A stretch of DNA of 64,000 nt from a virus. The stretch's first letter is position 1, and each line of letters starts with the position of its first letter. Made by a program: the position numbers and the translations under genes. Location of the stretch: positions 124,001-188,000 of the IMG/VR virus record IMGVR_UViG_3300017971_000001; one strand, 5' to 3'. The notes under the pieces were generated by a model that ran no database searches, was not told the DNA's origin, and worked only from the letters and a program-made list of their open reading frames with translations. Shown one piece after another: positions 7,978 through 16,637 of this stretch.

Positions 7978-9003
7978 TCAGAGATCGGGGGTTTGGGTCG
8001 GACTGCTCAGGTCCGGGGTTTGAGAGGCGCCCAGATCCGAATTGATCGAGACCTGCGGCCGCGCCTTGAATTCCTTCTGGGCCCAGTCAGGCGCCTCGCG
8101 GCGCAGTTCCTCGCCGGCATACTGCAGGACGTGAAGCTTCTGCTGGAGCTCAGGGACCTGGTCGCAGTACTCGAGCATGCGCTGCAGGCCCTCGTAGGTC
8201 AGCTTGAAGCCGATCGTGAATCCTGCCTCGTCTTCCCAGACCAGGTCAGACATTTCCCGGTCGTTGGGGTTGATCGGGCGCTTGTCGAAATACCCCCGCT
8301 CGGCGAGTTCGTGGATCTTGCGCTTGATCTGGAACGCGTTGGCCTCGACGGCCTCGAACTCTTCGGGCTTCCAGTTGGGCTTGCTGCCCTTCCCTCCACA
8401 GACGCCGCAGGTCACCAGAATCGGATTCCCCTTAAACAGAGTCTGGACCTTGCCGCGCCCCTGGCAGTCGGGGCAGGGGATCTCCTTCGGCTTGTAGGCG
8501 AGGGCCTGCCAGTGCTCGAGCTCGTTCCCCCAAGTCTCGCTGTTCTCGTCCATGGGGCACGGCGGCAACCAGGTCGTCGTGGCCGCAGCCAGATCCTCGG
8601 GGGGAATGATCGCGCCCAGGCACAGCTGGGCGCCGCTGACGATCCCACGGCCCGAGGCGAGGTCGTTCGCCGTCTGGGGGAGTCCAGTCCCGGCGTGCAG
8701 GACGCCGGAGAGGTCCGCGTCGGCGGCCACCTGTCCGCGGAGATCGTCCGTGATCCCCTTGTAGTGGTCCTCCTGCTTGCTCGTCGTGAACCAGCGGCTG
8801 ACCTGCTTCTGGACCTTGGACCAGAGTCCGATCTGCTGCTCCTCGCGTTGCCGGAGCTCGTGGCGCTCCTCTTCGCTCAGCGTGTCGCCGGGCTCGGATC
8901 GAATCGGCGCCGTGCGGCGGTCGCGGCTGTGATACAGCTGCCAGTAGAAGGCCCAGACCGCGCGCTCGGCGTCGTCGGGGCTCATATAGCCTTCGCGGCT
9001 CAT
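7978..9003 (-). CDS. Hypothetical protein with DnaJ-type zinc motif
   Basis: 341 aa from ATG with GAGGAGT upstream. The middle carries CPDCQGRGK and CGVCGGKGS, two CxxCxGxG motifs as in the DnaJ cysteine-rich domain, separated by 15 residues. No J-domain is present. The C-terminal end has a repeated QTPDL/TPDL. A zinc-binding role is likely; the partner is unknown. Confidence 0.75.
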   Translation of the reverse strand: MSREGYMSPDDAERAVWAFYWQLYHSRDRRTAPIRSEPGDTLSEEERHELRQREEQQIGLWSKVQKQVSRWFTTSKQEDHYKGITDDLRGQVAADADLSGVLHAGTGLPQTANDLASGRGIVSGAQLCLGAIIPPEDLAAATTTWLPPCPMDENSETWGNELEHWQALAYKPKEIPCPDCQGRGKVQTLFKGNPILVTCGVCGGKGSKPNWKPEEFEAVEANAFQIKRKIHELAERGYFDKRPINPNDREMSDLVWEDEAGFTIGFKLTYEGLQRMLEYCDQVPELQQKLHVLQYAGEELRREAPDWAQKEFKARPQVSINSDLGASQTPDLSSPTQTPDL

Positions 9004-9057
9004 AGTGGAACTCCTCGCACTAACAAGTAGTGAAGCACGAGAAGCAAGTCTGTCCAG

Positions 9058-11136
9058 CTATCGGGACTTGCGCTTTTTCAGCGCGCCTCCTGCCAGCGCC
9101 GCGGCTCCCGCCGCCCCGGCCGCGGTTGCGACCGCCGTCGTGACGCAGACTGGGCAGGGGTTGCTGCGAACCCGCCGCTGAGCAAACGCGTGATCGCTCA
9201 AGGTCAGTTGATCGCTGGCAATCTCGCCGTCGGCCCACAGCGTGCTCAGCCACTCCCAGGCGAGATCGGCTTCGATCACTCGCTCGTAGTTGGGTTCGAG
9301 TCCGTTCTCGCCCCCGATCGCCGTTACGGTCGCCAGGTGATTGGCCGTTTGGATCGGCTCGCCCTCGTAGAGGCTCACGACGTAGTAGAAATCTTCGTAG
9401 TTCTCCATGTGCGACAGCGACCAGTCGTATTCAACCCCGAAGACCCAGCCCCTTTCTTCCGCCTCGCGCTCCGCCCAGGCCAGGTCGACCGCGTTGCGCA
9501 CACGGTGCTCGATCTGCTCAATCGCGTCCGCGCCAGCAGGGTGCGACCAGCCTGCCCACTCATACATGTATCGCTCGGCTTCGTTGAGGTTGAAGCGAGC
9601 GAGGACCGTCTCCTCAAGCTTGCCGTGAAGTTCAAGCAGGCGAATGTATTCCTCCTGCTCCTCGGGCGTGCGCTGCTTGCGCTCGAGCTCTCGGATCCGC
9701 TGGTCGCCGCGGGGTGGATTGAAGCCGATCCTCCTCCTGAGAATGGCCTGGCGAATCGACTCGATTCCGATCTTGTCCCAAGGCGACCCGCACCTGCCCT
9801 GCATGACGAACGCATGAAGTTCGTGAGGGGCGTAGTACCTCAGCAGCATGTCGGCTCGGAGCAATCGAGGCTCCTGGGCCTGTGAAGTCGGGGCGTCCCG
9901 CTCAAGGACGATCTGGCCGTCGCGGGTCAGAGCGCAATCAACAAGATCCTCGCTCATGACCTCAACGACTTCGAACTTTATTCCGTGAGCGTCCCCCAGG
10001 GCCTCAGCACATGCCAGCATTTTCGCGTTCTGGATCCGAGCTTCGATTCGAGCCATTTCACCGCGGCGGCGTTCGTCAAAAGCGGACCACCCGTAGCCAG
10101 ATCGCTCGTAGAAGTAACGCTCGGCAGGAGTGAGCGTCTGCGGGATCACGTGCTCCTCCAAGCGCCCGAGCTCGCCATGAAGTTCAAGCAGGCGAATGTA
10201 CTCTTCCTGCTCTTCCGGCGAGCGCTCGATCCGCTCGAGCTCGCGAATCCGCTCGTCCCCGCGAGGCGGGTTGAGCATGACGACGTCGTGCCCCTCGGCC
10301 GCCAACTCCCGCAGGAGTCGCTTCAGACTCGTGAGCGCGTTCTTCCAGGATCGCGGGTCACTGGCCGTCTTGGGAAAACCGATCGTCTTGCCCTTGATCT
10401 TGTAGATCAAGTGCTTCTTGCTGCGAACTAGCTTGGCGTCGTTCTGCTCGAGCAGCCACTTGACCTGGGAGAGCGCGTCACTGGAGCGCCCCTTCTTCTT
10501 GCCCTTCTTCCTCTTCTTCTTGGGATTCCTGCGCACGATCACGCTCCATTGCCGTTCGTTCAATCGCCCCAGGAACTGGTCCAGCGCGAGCTCGAGATCG
10601 TCGGTCGGGGCCGTGCTCCCGTAGCTCATGAGGCCCGGCGTCGCGTCCCGGACCGCCCAGCGCAGCGCAGACGGATCGCCCTGCTCGAGCCAGGCACGCA
10701 GCAACTCCTTGCGCCAGGGCTCGGCGCGCCGCTCGGCGAGCGTCCCCCAGAACGGGGTCAGCGAAATCGTATCAACGCGAAGGAAGTCCCCCGCCGCGGC
10801 CCGCGCCTGAGGCGTCGAGCGGGACAGGCGCCTTATGCGGGCCTCTACGTGATCCAGGAGCTCGTCGTCCAGAACGCGTTCGCCGGACGTAAAGGGCGAG
10901 GCGATCGGGTTGCTCATGACGCCCTCAAACAGAGGTCCTGGGCCCTCGTCTTCACGCGGGTCGTAGATCGGCGGAGGTTCAATTCCGACGCGATCTCGCT
11001 TCTGCTTGGCGTCGAGCCAACTCTGGTAGCTCTTCTCGAGCTCTTCGCGCCGGGCTCGCCGATCTTTGATCGCGCGAATGCGGGCGCGCTCTCGCTCGCT
11101 CGAGATCCACCAGGCCCAGTCTTCCCATTCGCTCAT
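9058..11136 (-). CDS. NP-linked multi-module protein (HicA-like module, two helical modules, hydrophobic tail)
   Basis: 692 aa from ATG at 11136 with GAGGG upstream. Basic or hydrophobic-x-NP junctions (RRNPKK, VMLNPPRGD, IGFNPPRGD, VRSNPCPVC) cut it into modules. After RRNP comes a very basic stretch and SKKHLIYKIKGKTIGFP...SDPRSW, which recalls the HicA/YcfA RNA-binding fold. Then two tandem copies start RIRELER and share EEQEEYIRLLELHG. The tail after the last NP is Ala/Gly-rich and hydrophobic, ending KKRKSR. The end of the third module (IGIESIRQAILRRR) recurs exactly in the gene at 47641. Function unknown. Confidence 0.75.
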   Translation of the reverse strand: MSEWEDWAWWISSERERARIRAIKDRRARREELEKSYQSWLDAKQKRDRVGIEPPPIYDPREDEGPGPLFEGVMSNPIASPFTSGERVLDDELLDHVEARIRRLSRSTPQARAAAGDFLRVDTISLTPFWGTLAERRAEPWRKELLRAWLEQGDPSALRWAVRDATPGLMSYGSTAPTDDLELALDQFLGRLNERQWSVIVRRNPKKKRKKGKKKGRSSDALSQVKWLLEQNDAKLVRSKKHLIYKIKGKTIGFPKTASDPRSWKNALTSLKRLLRELAAEGHDVVMLNPPRGDERIRELERIERSPEEQEEYIRLLELHGELGRLEEHVIPQTLTPAERYFYERSGYGWSAFDERRRGEMARIEARIQNAKMLACAEALGDAHGIKFEVVEVMSEDLVDCALTRDGQIVLERDAPTSQAQEPRLLRADMLLRYYAPHELHAFVMQGRCGSPWDKIGIESIRQAILRRRIGFNPPRGDQRIRELERKQRTPEEQEEYIRLLELHGKLEETVLARFNLNEAERYMYEWAGWSHPAGADAIEQIEHRVRNAVDLAWAEREAEERGWVFGVEYDWSLSHMENYEDFYYVVSLYEGEPIQTANHLATVTAIGGENGLEPNYERVIEADLAWEWLSTLWADGEIASDQLTLSDHAFAQRRVRSNPCPVCVTTAVATAAGAAGAAALAGGALKKRKSR
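9730..9772 (-). repeat. 43-nt exact dispersed repeat, copy 1
   Basis: Identical, on the opposite strand, to 48027-48069. Encodes IGIESIRQAILRR within a module of this gene, just before an NP junction. Evidence of recent duplication or gene conversion. Confidence 0.9.
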
Positions 11137-11143
11137 GCTGCCC

Positions 11144-13975
11144 TCAGAACAAGTAGGCCTGGCGGGGATCGTCGAGCAGCCGGCCGCAGCGAACGATAAT
11201 GTTCGCCCCGAGTTTGCTGAGGTAGATCTCACCCCCCTCGTAGAGAGTGCGCAACGCCTCGGCCGCCTCAGCGCCCAGCCTACCCAGCACGAAGTGCTCG
11301 TGACCGAAAGCGTGAACCATGCGGCACCAGGTCCGCAGCAACGCTCGCAGTTCGTTCAGGTCCGAAAAGATCACGTCGTAGAGCACGAGCGACTTACCGA
11401 GCCGGGCGACCAGGCCCCCTCCGCGCTCGCTCGCGCCGCGCCCCCCAAAGCGACCGGCGACGATCGCGCCCGAGAACGGGTCCATGGGCAGGTAGCCGAT
11501 CTCGACAACCGACTCTTGCCCCCAGCCCGACCGCATGCTGATCTCGAGCCCGCTCTCTGCGTCGCGCCAGCTGTACTCCTTCGGATTCTCGACCGGCCGG
11601 AGCACATACTTCCGCCCTTCCTTGCCGAGCTCGGCACGCAAGGCGTCGAAGGAGCGATCGAAGACACGATCAGAGAACAGGACTGGAGGTGCCCCGGCGC
11701 TCAAGGACGCGTCGATCTGCTCCGGGGTCAGATCCGTCGATCGGTCGTTCGCCCGTCCCAAGGCGTCGACAAGGACCTCGCGCGACAAGGCGACGTTGCC
11801 CTCCAAGAGCTCGCGACGGACACCGGGAGCCATGCGGCGGAACGCCGTGACGAGCTCGGCGCGCAGGGCGTTGCTTCGGTCCTGCTTGGTCTCGCGCCGC
11901 TTCTTGGCACGCTTCTTGGTCTTGGCGCGCTTCTCCTCCAGGCGCTCGACGGCTCCGCCGCCCTCGTAGCGCTGCCGAGCGGCAGCGAGGAGTTCCTCGC
12001 CCCGCTTCTTCATGGACCCGCCGCTCGCCTTGTGCCAGTTGCCGGGCTTGCCCTTGAGCAACTCGTAGCTGCGCTTCTTGAACTTGATCCGCCGGTTGCC
12101 GTCGGGGTGGCGCAACCCGCCCCACTGATCGCGCGTCCAGCCTCGGCCCAGGTAGTAGGCAGAGATCAGATCGGCGCCCAGGTCCGTCGTGACCTTCTTC
12201 TTGCGGCCGGCAACCTTGAGCACTTCAGCGTCGCCGGGCTCGAGTCCGAGCGCTAGTCGAGCAACCTCGTCCTTGTTCGCAGCCTGAGTGAGCACGCGAC
12301 CCTTGTCGGCCTCACCGATCCGCAACCGCTCGCGCAGCAAGTTCGCCTCAGCCTCAGGCGTCGGCGATTCCTGGAACTCCCGTTCGGCGCGGGCAAAGCG
12401 ATCGTCGGGGTTCATTTGCCGGGGCGGCCCGGAACGCTGGTAAGGGCGAGGTGGCCAGTTGTCCGCAAACTCTTCGATCGAAGCCATGGCGTAATCGACG
12501 CTGGCCTTCGCTTCTTCGATATGGCCGTTTTCGATTTGGTGGACCGCGGAAACGACCGCGGACAGAGGCCCGCGCAGTTCTTCTTGGTGACCGCTTTGGA
12601 CGTAGAGGTCGTCCGTTCGACTCAAGAGCCTGCGGAGATCGGCGCCTGCGTACTGCGCGTACCGATCCGGATCGGTGTGCAGTCCCTCCCAAACGTCCAG
12701 GAGTCGATCAGAGAGGTTCTTAGCGATCCAGGCCTGGTAATCACTTCGGGCAGGATTTCCGCGCGCAGGCCAAACCGGGCGCCCGTCGCGCGGCGGCGGC
12801 TCGTGCAGGTAGGCCCACATGATCAATCCGAGGTGCTGGCGCGTCGGGATCCAAGCGCCTCGCTTCGCGCTCCACTCCCAAAACGGACGGCCGCTCTCTT
12901 CCATTTGGGTGACGTGCCGGGCAATGAACTCGCCGCGGCGATCCCACCAGGACGTCTTCGCTGTCGCCTTGCGCTTCTTGAGCGCTGACTTCTTTCCTTT
13001 GACCGCCTTGTAGGCCTGAAGGAATCCTTCGCCTGTGACCTTGCTGCTTCCCTTGCGAGCCACCTCGCTGACACCACGCTCCTCAGCCAACGGCTCCCAC
13101 TTCCTGACCTCGGCCAGGGAGAGGTAGGGACGAGCGGCGCCCCACCTCTTCGTACGGCTTGGGTTTGCCTTGACGAGCTTCCGAGCCGCTCCAGCCGCGT
13201 CCCTGGCAGCGCCAACGGCTCCCTCGCCTGCTTTGGTGATCGCGCCCTCGGCGAGGTCGGTCACAGGCTGGGTAATCCACTTGTCGATCCGGTTGGTCAC
13301 GAGCTCGGCAGCAGCACCCGAAGCCGTCCAGCCGATCAATTTGCCCACGAGCTCGGTCCCCGAAAGGCCGAACGGATTGTCTCGATAACGGCGCTGGAGC
13401 GTGCGCTCGTGCTCCGCCTCGTCGAAGTATGCGTCGATCGCGTCCTGGATCTCGCCCAGCGAGACCTCCGAGGGCTCCATGTCGGCACGCAGGTAGCCCA
13501 CGCGCTGCAACTCACGGGCGAGCTCGGTCAGCAGGCGCGCATATCGCTCTCCGCTCGAGGCGTGCAGCTGCCGGTAGAGCAAGCGCATGCGCTCGTCCCG
13601 GCTCGGGTTCCTCTTCGCCTTGGAGGGCTTGTCCTTGGGGGTCATTTCGTTTGCCTCGCGAACGAGCTCGGCGATCTCAGGGGGGTAGGGGACGCGTTGA
13701 CCCTTTTTGGCCTTGACCTTCTTCTTGACCTGCTTGAGCAAGATCGAGCGACCCTGCTTGGTCTTGTTGAGCTCTCTGATTGCGTGAATCGGCAGGCAGA
13801 GCGGCGGGCGATCGCCTGAGAGACGGGTGCCCTTCGCGCCGCACTTGTGCGACCAGTCCAGGTCCTTGTTGTATTGTCCCTTCTTCAGCGGCGTGCTGTC
13901 GCGATTCTTGCGCAGCAAGATCGAGCGCCAGTCTTGCTGGGTCCACTGCCACGACTGGTATCCAGGCGCTCCCAC
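11144..13975 (-). CDS. NP-linked multi-module protein, 943 aa
   Basis: GTG start overlaps the TAG of the upstream gene. Junctions AKRNPSRDERM, YRDNPFGLSG, KANPSRTKRWG, ARGNPARSDYQ and RQMNPDDRF split it into about six parts. Two parts open with the recurring R-x-R/F-x-x-x-x-R helical module. The second part has Gly/Ala amphipathic helices (GKLIGWTASGAAAELVT). A lysine-rich block (KRAKTKKRAKKRRETKQDR) precedes the C-terminal domain, which has EISMRSGWGQESVVEIGYLPMDPFSG. No catalytic motif recognised. Either a virion or ejected protein that is cut at NP sites, or a fusion of formerly separate genes. Confidence 0.75.
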   Translation of the reverse strand: MGAPGYQSWQWTQQDWRSILLRKNRDSTPLKKGQYNKDLDWSHKCGAKGTRLSGDRPPLCLPIHAIRELNKTKQGRSILLKQVKKKVKAKKGQRVPYPPEIAELVREANEMTPKDKPSKAKRNPSRDERMRLLYRQLHASSGERYARLLTELARELQRVGYLRADMEPSEVSLGEIQDAIDAYFDEAEHERTLQRRYRDNPFGLSGTELVGKLIGWTASGAAAELVTNRIDKWITQPVTDLAEGAITKAGEGAVGAARDAAGAARKLVKANPSRTKRWGAARPYLSLAEVRKWEPLAEERGVSEVARKGSSKVTGEGFLQAYKAVKGKKSALKKRKATAKTSWWDRRGEFIARHVTQMEESGRPFWEWSAKRGAWIPTRQHLGLIMWAYLHEPPPRDGRPVWPARGNPARSDYQAWIAKNLSDRLLDVWEGLHTDPDRYAQYAGADLRRLLSRTDDLYVQSGHQEELRGPLSAVVSAVHQIENGHIEEAKASVDYAMASIEEFADNWPPRPYQRSGPPRQMNPDDRFARAEREFQESPTPEAEANLLRERLRIGEADKGRVLTQAANKDEVARLALGLEPGDAEVLKVAGRKKKVTTDLGADLISAYYLGRGWTRDQWGGLRHPDGNRRIKFKKRSYELLKGKPGNWHKASGGSMKKRGEELLAAARQRYEGGGAVERLEEKRAKTKKRAKKRRETKQDRSNALRAELVTAFRRMAPGVRRELLEGNVALSREVLVDALGRANDRSTDLTPEQIDASLSAGAPPVLFSDRVFDRSFDALRAELGKEGRKYVLRPVENPKEYSWRDAESGLEISMRSGWGQESVVEIGYLPMDPFSGAIVAGRFGGRGASERGGGLVARLGKSLVLYDVIFSDLNELRALLRTWCRMVHAFGHEHFVLGRLGAEAAEALRTLYEGGEIYLSKLGANIIVRCGRLLDDPRQAYLF

Positions 13976-14397
13976 TAGGACGGCTCCTTCGCAAGCACGA
14001 CCGCGCGCTCTCCGAATCCGTCGTAGACCTTGAGGAGGACAACCTCGGCGGCCCCCTCGAACGTCTCCTCGGTGTCACGATAGAAGAAGTGCGGACCGTG
14101 GGTCATGCAGTTGTAGCGAAGCTCGCGCCAGGGGCCCGGCGGGACCTCCTTGACCTCGCCGTCGATCTCTCCGTCCAGGTAAGCGTGAACGTTGCGCTGA
14201 CCCTTCTCGCGAGCCCGCTCCCAGCCCGAGCAAACGACATGAGGCTTGCAGCCCCTCAAGCGCAGCCCGCGGGCGTACCCTTCGACCTTTCCGTCACGCG
14301 TAACCGCAAAGCAGAGGTTGTGCAGGTTGTAGTGGACGCGCGCCTTGCCCGAAAAGTTGGTCAGCGGGCGGTCGATCGGATCGCAGCAGCGGATCAT
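13975..14397 (-). CDS. Conserved phage hypothetical (YNLHN...KNVHA family)
   Basis: 140 aa. KARVHYNLHNLCFAVTRDGKV with a later QRNVHAYLDGEI matches a widespread small phage family with the pattern YNLH-x-CFSV ... GRKNVHAF. Function unknown in the family. ATG overlaps the TGA of the upstream gene. Confidence 0.75.
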   Translation of the reverse strand: MIRCCDPIDRPLTNFSGKARVHYNLHNLCFAVTRDGKVEGYARGLRLRGCKPHVVCSGWERAREKGQRNVHAYLDGEIDGEVKEVPPGPWRELRYNCMTHGPHFFYRDTEETFEGAAEVVLLKVYDGFGERAVVLAKEPS

Positions 14398-16637
14398 GAT
14401 CCCTCCACGGGGTCCGGAAGGCCGTCGAACGGATCCTCCTCCAGGCCGAAGAATCGCTGCATGAACGAACGGTGCTCGAGGGGAACGTGGTTCACGTTAT
14501 AGGGGTCATACTCTTCGACTCGAACCTGAAAGCTCCCAAGGCGGTATACCCAGCCAGGAACGAAGTCAGGGTCGACGCCGTATCCTCCAGAGTTCAGAGG
14601 CCACAGCCGGATTCCCCCCGCCCCGCCCCCTGGGAAGCGAAAGTCGACGTGCGGAATCAAAAAGACCGGAGGGCCCTCGTCTTCACCAGTGAAAGCGAAC
14701 TCGAAATAGACGCGGTCGACGACGACAACAGACCGGTCATTGTCAAGCCACTCTTCGGTCGTGTATCCATGACCGCTCGGAAAATTCCCCGCACGAAAAG
14801 CTCGGCGCGCCTGAACAGGCGACCAACGAAGCGTGATCTTCTCTCCGGGACTGGGCAGAAATCCGAGCTCCTGAAGGATCGCGAGGTCCTCCGCGAGCTC
14901 CCTGCTCGTCGGGATATCAAGTTCCCCCAAAGGACTGGCTCCCTCTGGAACGAAATGGTAGAGCGGGGGGCGTGGCTCGACCCCGCGACGGATACGCTCG
15001 ATCCGAGCGGCGATCGGATCGCGACCGCGCTCGAGCCGCCGCATGCGCTCGTCGGGGTTGTTGCGGACGCGCCCCGGCCAGTCAATTTCAATTTCTTCGC
15101 CAATACGTGGCGCCTTCCAGGCGCCGCCGGCCAGCCTAGCGTCTATGTAAAACCTCGAGCCGCTTACCTCAAAATAGATCGTAGGCCGAAGCCAGTCTCC
15201 AGGGACAACCTCGCAAGGGTCTGGAAATTCATACCTCAGGTCAGCGCACTTCGTGACCACTTCTCCGTTCAAACCGCGGGACCAACGAGGCCTAAACGAC
15301 GGATAGCCCAACGAGGGATCCCAGCTAATCCTGATCTCTGAATCGAACTGAGGAAGCAGGCCGAGCTCCTGCTGAATCGAAATGATCTCTTGGATCTCTT
15401 CCCGAGAGGGGATTCCGCCTCGGCCGAAAGCGTCTATGCCTGGGTAGCAGCGGCGGAGATCAACGTAACTCTCTTCCGCCGGGACGTTGTCGAACTTGAA
15501 CTCGAGCGGAGGCACCGGCTCGACCCCGCGGCGAATTCGCTCGATTCGGGCAGCGATCGGATCGTCGCTGCGCCCGAGTCGGCGCATGCGCTCGTCGGGG
15601 TTGCTGCGGACGCGTCGCTTGAGGTAAGACCGGTAGCTCTTGGTGGTCGGGCGGACGTGCCCGGTCGGGCAAGACCCGTCTTCGAGACAGGCTCCCAGGC
15701 CGACGTCGGTGATCTTGGTCGGCACGGGATCAAAGCGTGCCAGCGCGTCGTTCACCAGGCGGAGGTGGTGGCCCGGCAGCGCCAGGTAGACCTCCTGATA
15801 CTTGGGCGCGACCAGGCAGAACCAGTCCCCAATTCGATCGACGAGCTCAGCACGAGCCGCGCCGCGGAGGTGCTTGGGCGGGAAGTCGTAACCCGTCTGG
15901 GGGTATTCGCGCGACCATGCGTAGGGAACGATTCCGAGCGGCTCGCTGACCACGAACAGGTCGAGCTTCTTGCCCTTGAGCCCCTTGAGGTAGCCGTGCT
16001 TGTGGCTCGGCGCCTCAGGGAAGGGTTTGGTCCCAGCACAGGGGACGAGGACAGCCTTCTTGTGCTTCGGCTTGAAGCGGTGCGCCTTCTTACGGTTCTT
16101 GACGATCAGCGGGTGCTTGATCGCGCGCAGGCCCTGACGCGGCGAGCGGACGCGGAAGTAAGGCGGGTTCTTCCGGAACGACTGACGCGACTTGTAGACC
16201 ACGATCGGGATCATGTATCCGAACGCGCGCTCGAGGTCCACGTAGAGGTCGCCCTGTCGACTCCGGCGCCCCAGGTGTCGCAAACGGAGCTCCCCGGATT
16301 CACCTCCGAAGTCGAACAGGACGTCGATTACCTTGTAGCGCTCGCCGCGGCGATCGACCACGAACACGTCAGCCGTCCCGGCTCCGGCCGCGGCCAGAAG
16401 ATCCTCCCAGGTGTTGGGGTTGGTGATCCCCATGACCGGTCCGACGGTCAGCATGCTCTGCAGCGCCTGGGTGATCGCCGGCTTCTCGTAGGTCCCCTCA
16501 GGCTGATAGATCAGCGGCGCCTCGCCCGAAGCGAGGTCGGCAAAGACGAGGCCGCGAGGCGGAGTCGTCATGGTCTTGGGTGCCGGCATGGGCAGGAACG
16601 CCTCGGCGGACGCCGGCAGGAGCGGCTCTTCGCTCAC
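14394..16637 (-). CDS. Multi-module protein with DUF5591-like domain and duplicated NP modules
   Basis: 747 aa, GTG start (GTGA overlap). After an N-terminal region of about 190 residues comes VLVPCAGTKPFPEAPSHKHGY ... VSEPLGIVPYAWSREYPQTGYDF, close to the DUF5591 domain shared by archaeosine synthase and arcTGT (PCS-x2-KPY-x2-S-x-SH ... PLG-VP ... YP-x2-YD). Two tandem modules then each begin NPDERMRRL and share DPIAARIERIRRGVEP, each followed by a roughly 170-residue beta-rich domain; they are clear duplicates. A link to 7-deazaguanine modification is an inference from the first domain only. Confidence 0.7.
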   Translation of the reverse strand: MSEEPLLPASAEAFLPMPAPKTMTTPPRGLVFADLASGEAPLIYQPEGTYEKPAITQALQSMLTVGPVMGITNPNTWEDLLAAAGAGTADVFVVDRRGERYKVIDVLFDFGGESGELRLRHLGRRSRQGDLYVDLERAFGYMIPIVVYKSRQSFRKNPPYFRVRSPRQGLRAIKHPLIVKNRKKAHRFKPKHKKAVLVPCAGTKPFPEAPSHKHGYLKGLKGKKLDLFVVSEPLGIVPYAWSREYPQTGYDFPPKHLRGAARAELVDRIGDWFCLVAPKYQEVYLALPGHHLRLVNDALARFDPVPTKITDVGLGACLEDGSCPTGHVRPTTKSYRSYLKRRVRSNPDERMRRLGRSDDPIAARIERIRRGVEPVPPLEFKFDNVPAEESYVDLRRCYPGIDAFGRGGIPSREEIQEIISIQQELGLLPQFDSEIRISWDPSLGYPSFRPRWSRGLNGEVVTKCADLRYEFPDPCEVVPGDWLRPTIYFEVSGSRFYIDARLAGGAWKAPRIGEEIEIDWPGRVRNNPDERMRRLERGRDPIAARIERIRRGVEPRPPLYHFVPEGASPLGELDIPTSRELAEDLAILQELGFLPSPGEKITLRWSPVQARRAFRAGNFPSGHGYTTEEWLDNDRSVVVVDRVYFEFAFTGEDEGPPVFLIPHVDFRFPGGGAGGIRLWPLNSGGYGVDPDFVPGWVYRLGSFQVRVEEYDPYNVNHVPLEHRSFMQRFFGLEEDPFDGLPDPVEGS

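Noticed and set aside
7873-9030. Long plus-strand frame opposite the zinc-motif gene
   Set aside because: Antisense frame caused by high GC; low-complexity Leu/Val/Asp composition and no start signals.
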